Positions 54,231 through 64,000 of a DNA stretch of 64,000 bases are shown piece after piece. The stretch spans positions 1-64,000 of the forward strand of contig JBBIJF010000024.1 in assembly GCA_037446115.1 (NCBI GenBank). The letters run 5' to 3'. The position numbers were made by a program, and so were the translations under genes. Source of the stretch: JANWXD01 sp037446115. Its GTDB lineage: Bacteria > Acidobacteriota > Terriglobia > Bryobacterales > Bryobacteraceae. Each line of letters opens with the position of its first letter. Positions within the stretch are counted from its first letter, which is position 1. The notes below the pieces were generated by a model. That model was not told where the DNA came from and searched no databases. It worked only from the letters and a program-made list of their open reading frames with translations.

Positions 54231-55154
54231 TCAGGCGGCCTTCAGCAGGCGGATGGCTCCGTTTGAGGTTCTCAGATCCAGTAGCGGACCGCCGTTTCCG
54301 ATCGTGCCTTCCAGCCGTGTCTTGCTCATCCGGCCCCGGACCCGGAGGTCGAACTCGGTGGTGATCGTGCTGTTCGAGGTCGTCGCCCGCACTTCGGCAG
54401 AAATGGAGGCAGGCAAGCGCAACGTAATGGCGCCGTTACTGGTGTACGCCTGCACGCCGGTGCTCACTTCCGGCAGTTCGAGCTCGATGCTCCCGTTGGA
54501 GCTAACTGCCTTGAGGGGATCCCGGCCCCGGAGCTGCTGGATGGAGGCACGGATCGTGCCGTTCGAGGTGGCGACATCGAGGATTCCCCGCAGCGCGGTG
54601 CCGCGGATGCTGCCGTTGGAAGTGCGCACGAAAATCCGCCCCTCCACGTCGTCTATTTGCACCGTGCCATTGGAGGTGTGTGCCTCCACATCTCCCGCCA
54701 AGCCCGCCAGGCGCAGCGATCCGTTGGAGGTTCGCAGCCGCGCTTCGCCTTCGATACCTTCGACCCGGAGGGCGCCGTTGGAACTTTCGATCCGCTCGAG
54801 CGTCACGCGGCGCGGCAGGCGGATGACGTAGCGGGCTCCCATGTTGCCGCGCCGCTCCGAGGGCCGCACCGTGCGGATGCGAAGAGAGTCTTCCGCAGCC
54901 ACGATGTCTACTTTGAGGGCGTCCAGAAGGTCCCGGCTCGAGGCGTACTTGGTCCCGGTGATTTCCGCCCTCTCCTGGTCCCAACCGGTGACCTCGATGG
55001 AACCGTTGAAGTTCTCTACGTACAGCCGCGCGCCCGGCTTGAGAGAGTAGCTGTAATGGAAATCCTCTTTGTAGCGGCCGCCATGGTCCCAATCGCTGAA
55101 CTCGCAGCCGGCCAGCAAAACCAGCATTACGGCTCCCAACCGTGCGTTGCACAT
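54231..55154 (-). CDS. DUF4097-family lipoprotein, TSNG-ladder
   Basis: 307 residues. Lipobox LLAGC (Cys near residue 17). From ~125 the chain is a ladder of rungs beginning T/S-S-N-G-x-[ILV] (SSNGALRVEGIEG, TSNGSLRLAGLAG, TSNGTVQIDDVEG, TSNGSIRGTALRG, and so on): eight or nine rungs, the first four exactly 18 residues long. This is the DUF4097 (toast-rack/beta-solenoid) fold. It faces the periplasm; function unknown, often linked to envelope-stress or anti-sigma systems. Neighbour to a Ycf48-like gene on the same strand. Confidence 0.83.
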   Translation of the reverse strand: MCNARLGAVMLVLLAGCEFSDWDHGGRYKEDFHYSYSLKPGARLYVENFNGSIEVTGWDQERAEITGTKYASSRDLLDALKVDIVAAEDSLRIRTVRPSERRGNMGARYVIRLPRRVTLERIESSNGALRVEGIEGEARLRTSNGSLRLAGLAGDVEAHTSNGTVQIDDVEGRIFVRTSNGSIRGTALRGILDVATSNGTIRASIQQLRGRDPLKAVSSNGSIELELPEVSTGVQAYTSNGAITLRLPASISAEVRATTSNSTITTEFDLRVRGRMSKTRLEGTIGNGGPLLDLRTSNGAIRLLKAA

Positions 55155-55248
55155 GGGCAGTTGTCTCCCCTGACTGGATTACGCCGCCGGCTCCGGCGCA
55201 GTTCCATGATATTCTGAAAGATCATCCCCGCACTTCCGACCGGATTCC

Positions 55249-58200
55249 ATGCGTAAATTGCTGGCGTTAAACCGAGGCGAGATTGCCATACGCATACTCA
55301 GGGCGGCCAATGAGCTCGGACTCCGCACGGTAGCGATTTACTCCAAAGAGGACCGCCTGAGCCTGCACCGCTTCAAGGCCGACGAGGCCTATCTGGTGGG
55401 CGAAAACAAGGGCCCGGTTGAAGCCTATCTGGATATCGAGGGCATCGTCGGTCTGGCTCACGAGAAAGGTGTGGATGCCATCCACCCGGGCTACGGTTTT
55501 CTTTCGGAGAATCCCGCCTTGGCGCGCGCGTGCGAGAAAGCGGGCATCACCTTTATCGGGCCCAGCGCGGAGCTGCTGGAACTGCTGGGCGACAAGACTG
55601 CGGCGCGGCGTCTGGCGGTGAAGGCCGGCATCCCGGTCGTGCCGGGAACCGAAGAGCCCGTGACCTCAGCCGAGAAAGCTGTCAGGATCGCAAAGCAGAT
55701 CGGCTTTCCCTTGATCATCAAGGCGGCCTTCGGAGGGGGCGGCCGGGGGATGCGCGTCGTGCACTCCGCCGCTGAATTTGCGCAGCGGCTGGCGGAAGCC
55801 CAACAGGAGGCGGCGGCCGCCTTCGGCAATCCGGCCGTCTTTCTGGAGCGCTACATCCGCCGCGCGCGACACCTGGAGGTCCAGATCCTGGGAGACCGGC
55901 ACGGCAACATTCTCCACCTCTACGAGCGCGACTGCTCGGTCCAGCGCCGGCACCAGAAAGTGGTCGAAGTGGCTCCCGCCGTAAAGCTGGCCCCGCAACT
56001 CCGGCAGGCTCTGGCCGACGCCGCCGTGCGGCTGGCGCACGCCGCAGGTTACTACAACGCGGGCACCGTCGAGTTCCTGGTGGATGCGGAGACAGGGGAA
56101 TGGTTCTTCATCGAAGTGAATCCCCGGATCCAGGTGGAGCACACGGTCACCGAGATGGTCACGGGGATTGACATCGTACAGTGCCAAATCCAAATCGCTC
56201 AGGGCTACGAGCTGCACGGACCACAGATGCGCCTGCCCCGCCAGGAGGAGATCGTCCTCAACGGCTATGCACTCCAGTGCCGGATCACCACCGAAGATCC
56301 GGCCAACAATTTCATCCCGGACTACGGCAAGATCCATACCTATCGTTCCCCGGCCGGCTTCGGCATCCGTCTGGACGGCGGCCAAGCCTACGGCGGCGCG
56401 GTCATTACGCCGTACTACGATTCGCTGCTCGTGAAGGTGACGGCCTGGGGACGGGACTTTGTCCAGGCCTGCCAAAGGATGGACCGGGCCCTGCGCGAGT
56501 TCCGCATCCGCGGGGTCAAAACCAACATCCCATTTCTTGAGAACGTCGTTAACCACCCGCAGTTTCAATCCGGGGAGGTGACGACTTCATTCCTGGATGA
56601 GACGCCCTCGCTGTTCCGCTTTGCGCCGCGCAAGGACCGCGCCACCAAGCTGCTGACCTACATCGGCGAAGTGCTGGTGAACGGCAATCCGGAGGTGGCG
56701 GGCAAGCCGCGCCCCGAGAAGTTTCCCCCTGCTCCGATCCCGTGTCACGAGCCGGGTGATCCTCCTCCGGGTACGCGGCAGTTGCTCGAGCAGCTCGGAC
56801 CGGAAGGCTTTGCCGAATGGACGCGGAAGCAGAAGCGGCTGCTGCTGACGGACACGACGTTTCGCGACGCCCATCAGTCGCTCTTGGCGACGCGGATGCG
56901 CACTTACGACATGCTCGCCATCGCGGATTTTGTCGCCCGGCGCCTGCACAACCTCTACAGTCTGGAGATGTGGGGCGGGGCGACGTTCGACGTCTGCCTG
57001 CGGTTTCTGCACGAAGATCCCTGGGAACGCCTGCGGCGGCTGCGCGAACGCATCCCCAACATCTGTTTTCAGATGCTGCTACGGGCTTCCAATGCGGTCG
57101 GCTACACGGCTTACCCCGATAACGTCGTGCGCGAGTTTATCTACGAGGCGGCGGCCCAGGGGATTGACATTTTTCGCATTTTCGATTCGCTCAACTGGCT
57201 GCCCAACATGAAGGTGCCCATGGAGGCGGTGCGCAAGGCGGGAAAGGTCTGCGAGGCGGCCATCTGTTATACAGGGGACATCCTGGATCCGAACCGGCCC
57301 AAGTATTCGCTGGACTACTACATCCGGATGGCGAAGGAACTGGAGCGTATGGGCGCCCACATCCTGGCCATCAAGGACATGGCCGGGCTCTGCAAACCCT
57401 ACGCGGCCGAAAAGCTCATCCGGGCGTTGCGGCAGGAAATCAGCATCCCGGTCCATTTCCACACGCACGACACCAGCGGCATCAGCGCCGCCTCGGTGTT
57501 GAAAGCCGCCGAGGCGGGAGCGGACGTGGCCGACGGCGCGCTTGCGTCCATGAGCGGCTCGACCTCGCAGCCCAATCTGAACTCGATCGTCGCCGCGCTG
57601 GCGCGCACGCCTCGGGATACGGGTCTGGATCTGGAGGCACTGAACCGCTGCGCCGATTACTGGGAGGTCGTGCGCGGCTATTACGCCCCCTTCGACACGG
57701 GCCCTCGCACCGGGTCCGCCGAAGTCTACGTGCACGAAATGCCGGGCGGCCAGTACACCAACCTGAAAGAGCAGGCCGAAGCCATGGGCCTCGGCGATCG
57801 CTGGGACGAGATCAAACGTGCCTATGCGGAGGTGAATCTGGCTTTCGGGGATATTGTGAAGGTCACTCCATCCAGCAAGGTTGTCGGCGACATGGCGCTG
57901 TTTCTGGTGAGCCACGGCATGACCATGCGCGAATTCGAGCGGCTCGACGCCGACCACCACTTGCAAATCCCCAACTCGGTCGTCGAGATGTTCAGCGGCG
58001 CGCTGGGCGAGCCGGAAGGCGGCTGGCCGAAGAAGCTGCAGCGTATTATCCTTCGCAACGGCAAGCCCCAGCGGGGTCGCCCCGGGGCGCGTTTGCAGCC
58101 GGCCGATTTTGAAGAGACCGCCGCCTTACTTGAAAGAAAACTCGGGCATCGCCCCTCGCGTGACCAGATTCTAAGTTATCTGCTCTATCCCGAGGTATAT

Positions 58201-58686
58201 CTCAAGTTCGCCCGCTTCCATCAGCTGCACGGCGACATGGAGATCATCCCCACGCCTGTGTTTTTCTACGGGATGCAGGTGGGCGAGGAGATCACCGTAG
58301 ACCTGGAACCGGGCAAGACGTTGATTATCAAGTTTCTGGCTGTCGGCGACCCGCACCCGGAGGGTTACCGGACCGTATTTTTCGAACTCAACGGCCAGCC
58401 GCGCGAGGTCAACATCCGCGACCGGTCCCGGCAGGTCACCGCTCCGGCCAAGCCGAAAGCCGATCCGACCGTACCCGGTCATGTAGGCGCCCCTATGCCC
58501 GGCGTCGTCACCAGCATCGCCGCCGAACTGAATCAGGAGGTGGCTAAAGGGGACCGGCTGCTGGTGATGGAGGCGATGAAGATGCAAACGACGGTTTATG
58601 CTCCCGTATCCGGTAAGGTGACCCAAAAACTGGTGCACCCCGGCGAACACGTCGAAGCAAAGGACCTGCTGCTGGTGATTGAATAA
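55249..58686 (+). CDS. pyc: Pyruvate carboxylase
   Basis: 1145 residues, single-chain enzyme. Biotin carboxylase domain (1-450: GEIAIRILRAANELG, ATP-grasp FGGGGRGMRVV, EVNPRIQVEHTVTE), carboxyltransferase (~525-820: TDTTFRDAHQSLLATRM, HFHTHDTSG with metal His), allosteric/PC domain, and C-terminal biotin carrier with EAMKMQ, where K1111 carries biotin. It makes oxaloacetate from pyruvate and bicarbonate (anaplerosis). Complete, with no frame problem. A TATTCT box is near 55210. Probably monocistronic. Confidence 0.98.
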   Translation: MRKLLALNRGEIAIRILRAANELGLRTVAIYSKEDRLSLHRFKADEAYLVGENKGPVEAYLDIEGIVGLAHEKGVDAIHPGYGFLSENPALARACEKAGITFIGPSAELLELLGDKTAARRLAVKAGIPVVPGTEEPVTSAEKAVRIAKQIGFPLIIKAAFGGGGRGMRVVHSAAEFAQRLAEAQQEAAAAFGNPAVFLERYIRRARHLEVQILGDRHGNILHLYERDCSVQRRHQKVVEVAPAVKLAPQLRQALADAAVRLAHAAGYYNAGTVEFLVDAETGEWFFIEVNPRIQVEHTVTEMVTGIDIVQCQIQIAQGYELHGPQMRLPRQEEIVLNGYALQCRITTEDPANNFIPDYGKIHTYRSPAGFGIRLDGGQAYGGAVITPYYDSLLVKVTAWGRDFVQACQRMDRALREFRIRGVKTNIPFLENVVNHPQFQSGEVTTSFLDETPSLFRFAPRKDRATKLLTYIGEVLVNGNPEVAGKPRPEKFPPAPIPCHEPGDPPPGTRQLLEQLGPEGFAEWTRKQKRLLLTDTTFRDAHQSLLATRMRTYDMLAIADFVARRLHNLYSLEMWGGATFDVCLRFLHEDPWERLRRLRERIPNICFQMLLRASNAVGYTAYPDNVVREFIYEAAAQGIDIFRIFDSLNWLPNMKVPMEAVRKAGKVCEAAICYTGDILDPNRPKYSLDYYIRMAKELERMGAHILAIKDMAGLCKPYAAEKLIRALRQEISIPVHFHTHDTSGISAASVLKAAEAGADVADGALASMSGSTSQPNLNSIVAALARTPRDTGLDLEALNRCADYWEVVRGYYAPFDTGPRTGSAEVYVHEMPGGQYTNLKEQAEAMGLGDRWDEIKRAYAEVNLAFGDIVKVTPSSKVVGDMALFLVSHGMTMREFERLDADHHLQIPNSVVEMFSGALGEPEGGWPKKLQRIILRNGKPQRGRPGARLQPADFEETAALLERKLGHRPSRDQILSYLLYPEVYLKFARFHQLHGDMEIIPTPVFFYGMQVGEEITVDLEPGKTLIIKFLAVGDPHPEGYRTVFFELNGQPREVNIRDRSRQVTAPAKPKADPTVPGHVGAPMPGVVTSIAAELNQEVAKGDRLLVMEAMKMQTTVYAPVSGKVTQKLVHPGEHVEAKDLLLVIE

Positions 58687-58710
58687 AGCCGCAGGCCAAT
58701 CCGGCTCGGG

Positions 58711-58727
58711 GCCAGATTCTTTCTGGC
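58711..58727 (+). terminator. Weak hairpin after pyc
   Basis: GCCAGA (58711-58716) and TCTGGC (58722-58727) with a 5-nt loop, followed by TTCCTCT. Plausible but weak terminator of pyc. Confidence 0.35.
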
Positions 58728-58821
58728 TTCCTCTAAGTGGTTTGTTCGATTCCTCTGACTTCTTTCCGGTGTTACTTTCGAATTGTCAGCCGACACACAC
58801 TTTCCGGAAAGGAGGATTTTT

Positions 58822-59004
58822 ATGGCGGAGTTGGTAAAATCGTTCTGGAGGGAGGACTCTGGGCAGGACCTGATCGAGTACGCCCTCATGGCCGGTTTCG
58901 TGGCTGTGGCCGCGGGAGCGATCATGCCCAACGTCTCCAGCAGCATCAGCAGCATTTTCAGCAAAGTGGGCAGCGTGCTCTCAGCCGCCGATTCTGGGTC
59001 GTAA
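58822..59004 (+). CDS. flp: Flp-family type IVb pilin
   Basis: 60 residues from ATG 58822 after a strong GGAAAGGAGG. A short basic/hydrophilic leader (AELVKSFWRED) is followed by SGQDLIEYALMAGFVAVAAGA, the Flp signature with the conserved Glu after the G/Q prepilin-peptidase site and a single hydrophobic helix, then a short serine-rich C-terminus. Flp pilins build Tad pili for adhesion. No tad/cpa assembly genes are in the window; a strong terminator follows immediately, so it is expressed alone. Confidence 0.9.
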   Translation: MAELVKSFWREDSGQDLIEYALMAGFVAVAAGAIMPNVSSSISSIFSKVGSVLSAADSGS

Positions 59005-59018
59005 AGCTGGCGAGACGG

Positions 59019-59054
59019 AAACCGGCGGGTGGGCCCTGTGCCTCCCGCCGGTTT
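59019..59054 (+). terminator. Strong Rho-independent terminator after flp
   Basis: A perfect 11-bp stem (AAACCGGCGGG, 59019-59029, with CCCGCCGGTTT, 59044-59054) and a 14-nt loop, followed by a T-rich tract (TTCATTTGTTTCTTT). Confidence 0.85.
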
Positions 59055-59194
59055 TCATTTGTTTCTTTACACCACGGCGCCGGCCGGCGCCGGCAGCGGC
59101 GCCAGATTGCCCTGCGCATCGAATTCGAGAACGCGGGGTTCCCCGAGAATCTCCAGGGCGGAGTTGCGTTCGATCTCTGCGCGCAAGTTCTCGC

Positions 59195-60496
<1,302 letters not shown>

Positions 60497-60504
60497 TGCA
60501 CACG

Positions 60505-60510
60505 ATTATA
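60505..60510 (-). promoter_or_regulatory. TATAAT -10 box, leaderless DUF2088 gene
   Basis: TATAAT on the minus strand ends 8 nt before the ATG at 60496, with no ribosome-binding site. It shares the layout of the CorA-like gene. Confidence 0.5.
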
Positions 60511-60567
60511 GCTCGCGACGTGCGTTCCCCGTGCCCGGTCGGCAAGCGAGCCTCTGCTGCCTGCCCC

Positions 60568-63500
60568 TCAGAAGATGTACTTCAAAGCAAACTGCAGATT
60601 CCGCATATTGGTGCGCGTGCCCGTAATCCGCCCGAATGCGGCGCTGTTTAAGTCCGTATTCGGGTTGCCCCAGTTCGGGTGATTGGGGAAGTTGAAGGCC
60701 TCGAAGCGGAACTGCAACCGGTGGCTTTCACTCACCGGGAAATCCTTGAGGGTGGAAAAGTCCCAGCCGATGATCCCCGGTCCGGTGAGCGTGTTCCGTC
60801 CGACGTTGCCGTGCGTTCCGTCGGGCTGGCGCGTGAAGGCGGAGGTGTCAAAGAAACGCTGCGGGTCCTGCTGGCCGCGCGGCAGATCCGCCCGCTTGCC
60901 GGTGGAATTGGGCCGGTCGAAGAAAGCGCCGGTGTTGGAGGGATCGCCGCCGATCGTCACCGTGATGGGGAATCCCGTTTGCAAGGTCAGGATGGTGCCG
61001 ATCTGCCAGCCGCCGAAGATGGCATTGGCAAGCCGATTCTCGATGCTGACCGCCCTGCCTTTGCCGAACGGCAAGTCCCACAGCGCCGAGGTCACAAAGC
61101 GGTGGCGGACGTCGTGGCTGGAGCGCGCCCGCTCGCACTGCCTGCAGTAGCTGTTTTGCGGAAACAGCGTGTCGCCGCCCTGGTTGCGAATGGCGGTCGC
61201 CGTGTCGATGGACTTCGCCCATGTGTAGCTCACAAGGTAGGTCAGCCCGCTGCTGTAGCGCTTGGAGACTTTCAAGCCGAGCGAGTTGTAGTTGCCGTTA
61301 CCTCCGTTGTCGACCAGCTGGATGCGGCCGAAATTGGGGAACGGAGAGCGGGCCGGGATGCTCAGTCCGGTGGTGCGCGGTGCGGGCAGGGCCTCGTTCA
61401 CCGCCCGGAGCGCTTCCAGGCGGTGGCTGACGCTGCCCAGGTAGCCGGCCTCCACCACGGTCTGCCCCGGCAGTTCGCGCTGAATGTTGAACATGTACTG
61501 GATCGAGTAAGGCGTGCGCCGGTCGTACGGATTCGCAAAGGTGTAGGGACGCGGTACCTGAGCGATGCCGCCGGCGATGCTGGCCAGCGAATTGGCCCAG
61601 TTCAGGTGCGGGAACTGCGTATTGGAGTTGTCACGCAGCCGCCCGGCCAGGTTCCGCGCCATGTCGAAGCGCGGGTTCCCCGTGTCTTGGGAGTAAAAGA
61701 CCCCGGCTCCCGTCCGGATCACCCAGCGGGACGTCGGATTCCAGGTCAGGCCGAAGCGGGGCGCGAAATCGTTGTTGTCCCGCCCCACAAGACGGTTGCC
61801 CAAGCTCCCGTCCCGGCGCACTTCGATGTCGGGCCAGCGCAGGTTGATTCCTTCGTACGGCTCGCCCCGTCCCTGCCGCATGAAAAACGGGTAGATGCTG
61901 CGATCCGCCACGTTGGCGTTGCGGAAGTCAGCCGGGCGGATGTCGCGCCGCACGATGCCGTTAAACAGGCGTCCCGTCTGGTCCTCCCACGGCGGCGTGT
62001 TCTCGTAGCGCAGGCCGAAGCTCAACGTCACCGTGCGCGAGACTTTCCAGACGTCGTCTACGTAGAGATAGAAGCTCGTGGTCCGGAAACGTGCTTTGGC
62101 GATGGAGACGGCCGCCTCGGCCTGAAACACTTCGCCGAGCAGGAAATCGGCAAACGGATCGCCCGTGACGCCGGGGGTCGCCAGGTCGTTGGTGGCGTTG
62201 CGGATGAAGGTGAACTGGCCGCGGGCAAACTGGTTGCCCACCTGATCGTAGGCATCCCTGCGGACCTCGGCGCCGAATTTCAGCGTGTGCTTGCCCCGGG
62301 TAATCGAGGTGTTGTTGATCCACTGCAGCGAGTAGTTGTCGTTCTCATAGGGCCCCTCCGAGTCGTTGCCGAATCCGGAGTACACCCCCAGGCTGACGTT
62401 GGGAATCCCCCACTGCACCGGAGGGCCGCTTGCGAGCCCCGGGATGCCAAGTTCGCCGACCACGTCGCGGTTGAAGGCCAGCTCCGGGCCCGTAGTGTTG
62501 TAAAAGCGCGTGTATCCGAAACGGGATTCGTTCACCACCGCAGGGGACAGAACACGCGTGTTAGAGAGCATCGCCTGTTTGAAGCGGGTGATGATCTTCT
62601 GGCCGTTCAGCTTCAATGCCTCCGTCAGCTGATTTTCATCGCCCCGGCTGAAGCGGCCGAACCACTGCGAGTTTGACGACTCGACGAAGTCGGTCCGCTC
62701 GATAAACTGGTCTCGGTTGATGGGAAGGCCGACGGCTTTGACGTGGTTGCTCCGCAACTGGGGATTGGGCAGGTTTGGGGTGGGATAAAACTCGAGCAGC
62801 TTCTGCGAGATCGGGTGGATTCGCGACTTGGGAATGACATTCCCCGGAAACTGCTGCGCCACGATCTGCCCGCCCACGTTGGCCCGCGTCCTGGGGTCGA
62901 AGATGCCCCGGGTGCCGAGCGGCAACTCGGAGAAATCTCCGGCCTGCATCGCGGCTGACGGCAGGTTGTAGACCGCCTGGACGGCCCGTCGCTGCCGGAA
63001 CCACTCGTAGTTGGTCATGAAGAAGAGCCGGTTGCGCCCGTGGAAGAGCTTGGGCACCCACACCGGACCTCCCAAGGTGAAGCCGAACTGGTTCCATTTG
63101 AACGGATCTTTCGGCGGGCGTGCTGTGGTGAAGGCGTAGTTTTTTGCGTCCAGTTTGTCGTTGCGCAAAAAGTAGAACAGCGTGCCGTGGAATTCGTTGG
63201 TTCCCGGCTTCGTGGAGACGTTGATCTGGGTGGCGGCCCGACCGAACTCGGCCGGATAAATCCCGGTCTGGACCTTGAACTCCTGCAGGGCGTCAATCGA
63301 AGGCAGCACGACAAAGGTGTTGAAGTTCGGATCGGTGTTCTCGACCCCGTCCAGCGTGAAGTGGTTGAACTGGGCCCGCTGGCCGCCCACGGCGATGCTT
63401 TGGTCGGCGCGAATCCCGCCTTGGCGCGCACCCGCCTGGCCGGCGGCCGGAAAGCCGAAGCTCACGTTGGGTGCGATGGCGACCAGCTGCAGGTAGTTGC

Positions 63501-63945
63501 GCCCGTTGAGCGGCAGGTCCACGATGCGCTTTTGCTCAACCACGGTCCCCACCGTGGCGTTTTCCGTCGCAAGCAGCGCCGCGGTGGCCGAAACCTCGAT
63601 GGTTTCGGTGACCTGACCGAGCGGCAGCTCAAAATCGAGCCGGGCGCTCTGCTGGACCTGGAGCTGAATGCCCGCGTGCGTGACACTCTTGAAGCCTTCC
63701 TTCTCGGCCCTCACGCTGTACGTTCCCGGCGGCAGGGATGGAAAACTATACACGCCCGCCTCGTTGCTCACTGTGGAACGGGTTGCGTTGGTCGCCACGT
63801 TGGTGATCGTCACGGCCGCCCCGCTGATGACGGCGCCGCTCGGGTCGCGAACCGTGCCGGTGATTTCGCCAAAAGTCTGCGCCCCTGCCGGGATCGTGAC
63901 TCCGAGCGCAAGAAACATGCATGCAAGCAGGGTGTTCCGCTTCAT
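60568..63945 (-). CDS. Oar-like TonB-dependent receptor
   Basis: 1125 residues from ATG 63945 (GGAGG upstream). Signal peptide (LLACMFLALGVTIPAGAQ), a CarboxypepD-regulatory beta domain (~24-110: ITGTVRDPSGAVISGAAVTI, PPGTYSVRAEKEGF), a plug with DLPLNGRNYLQLVA, and a long beta-barrel ending LQFALKYIF, with the terminal aromatic residue that the BAM complex recognises. Such receptors import or bind large substrates at the outer membrane; acidobacteria have many. No TonB box is recognisable and no ExbB/D is nearby. The nearest upstream gene lies beyond the window. Confidence 0.92.
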   Translation of the reverse strand: MKRNTLLACMFLALGVTIPAGAQTFGEITGTVRDPSGAVISGAAVTITNVATNATRSTVSNEAGVYSFPSLPPGTYSVRAEKEGFKSVTHAGIQLQVQQSARLDFELPLGQVTETIEVSATAALLATENATVGTVVEQKRIVDLPLNGRNYLQLVAIAPNVSFGFPAAGQAGARQGGIRADQSIAVGGQRAQFNHFTLDGVENTDPNFNTFVVLPSIDALQEFKVQTGIYPAEFGRAATQINVSTKPGTNEFHGTLFYFLRNDKLDAKNYAFTTARPPKDPFKWNQFGFTLGGPVWVPKLFHGRNRLFFMTNYEWFRQRRAVQAVYNLPSAAMQAGDFSELPLGTRGIFDPRTRANVGGQIVAQQFPGNVIPKSRIHPISQKLLEFYPTPNLPNPQLRSNHVKAVGLPINRDQFIERTDFVESSNSQWFGRFSRGDENQLTEALKLNGQKIITRFKQAMLSNTRVLSPAVVNESRFGYTRFYNTTGPELAFNRDVVGELGIPGLASGPPVQWGIPNVSLGVYSGFGNDSEGPYENDNYSLQWINNTSITRGKHTLKFGAEVRRDAYDQVGNQFARGQFTFIRNATNDLATPGVTGDPFADFLLGEVFQAEAAVSIAKARFRTTSFYLYVDDVWKVSRTVTLSFGLRYENTPPWEDQTGRLFNGIVRRDIRPADFRNANVADRSIYPFFMRQGRGEPYEGINLRWPDIEVRRDGSLGNRLVGRDNNDFAPRFGLTWNPTSRWVIRTGAGVFYSQDTGNPRFDMARNLAGRLRDNSNTQFPHLNWANSLASIAGGIAQVPRPYTFANPYDRRTPYSIQYMFNIQRELPGQTVVEAGYLGSVSHRLEALRAVNEALPAPRTTGLSIPARSPFPNFGRIQLVDNGGNGNYNSLGLKVSKRYSSGLTYLVSYTWAKSIDTATAIRNQGGDTLFPQNSYCRQCERARSSHDVRHRFVTSALWDLPFGKGRAVSIENRLANAIFGGWQIGTILTLQTGFPITVTIGGDPSNTGAFFDRPNSTGKRADLPRGQQDPQRFFDTSAFTRQPDGTHGNVGRNTLTGPGIIGWDFSTLKDFPVSESHRLQFRFEAFNFPNHPNWGNPNTDLNSAAFGRITGTRTNMRNLQFALKYIF

Positions 63946-64000
63946 TGACGCCTCCGGAATGTCAAGCTGTAGACTCCCTACCCCGGCCTTCCGGATCCGC

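Overview
The window is GC-rich, densely coded chromosome from a Gram-negative bacterium, most likely an acidobacterium of the Solibacter/Bryobacter type. This placement is an inference from the gene families. It rests on an Oar-like TonB-dependent receptor with an N-terminal carboxypeptidase-regulatory domain, Tat-exported sulfatases and MocA-type oxidoreductases, a DUF4097 lipoprotein, a UPF0182 protein, futalosine-pathway MqnD, HpnI and a full-length pyruvate carboxylase. I see no rRNA, tRNA, CRISPR array, insertion sequence, integrase or phage gene.

Layout. 1-8.4 kb: a 5'-truncated sugar isomerase, an M14 metallopeptidase, an unrecognised membrane-anchored protein, a CorA-like transporter and a TrpB2-type tryptophan synthase. 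8.7-12.7 kb: envelope lipoproteins (glycine-zipper, OmpA/Pal-like) and a histidine kinase with a proline-rich partner. 12.8-15.8 kb: hpnI and thrS. 15.9-22.7 kb: a propeller/CehA-like protein coupled to a sulfatase, a propeller protein and a MocA oxidoreductase. 22.9-26.0 kb: a secreted propeller, mqnD and an SDR. 26.1-28.9 kb: hrcA-grpE-dnaJ. 29-35.5 kb (minus strand): hfq, hflX, pgsA, a glycosyltransferase, two methyltransferases, an M28 peptidase and a redoxin, closely packed. 35.7-40.1 kb: a 1479-residue orphan resembling the Tc-toxin A subunit. 40.3-46.7 kb: an enolase-superfamily enzyme, a glycosyltransferase, an MFS-queC-queE operon, a small secreted protein and rluD. 46.9-55.2 kb: UPF0182, efp, a beta-carbonic anhydrase, a sulfatase with a HEAT-like tail, a Ycf48-like propeller and the DUF4097 lipoprotein. 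55.2-64 kb: pyc, a lone Flp pilin with a strong terminator, a DUF2088 gene whose 3' end is scrambled by a tandem duplication, and the TonB-dependent receptor.

How it fits together. Much of the window is housekeeping (thrS, hrcA-grpE-dnaJ, hfq-hflX, pgsA, queCE, efp, rluD, pyc). It is interleaved with periplasmic and outer-membrane functions suited to a heterotroph living on complex, partly sulfated carbohydrate and protein. The least expected items are the Tc-A-like orphan, the 149-bp tandem duplication that shifts the frame of the DUF2088 gene, nested palindromes at the hrcA promoter, and a recurring layout in which a TATAAT/TACAAT-like box lies only 6-8 nt before the start codon, implying leaderless transcripts.
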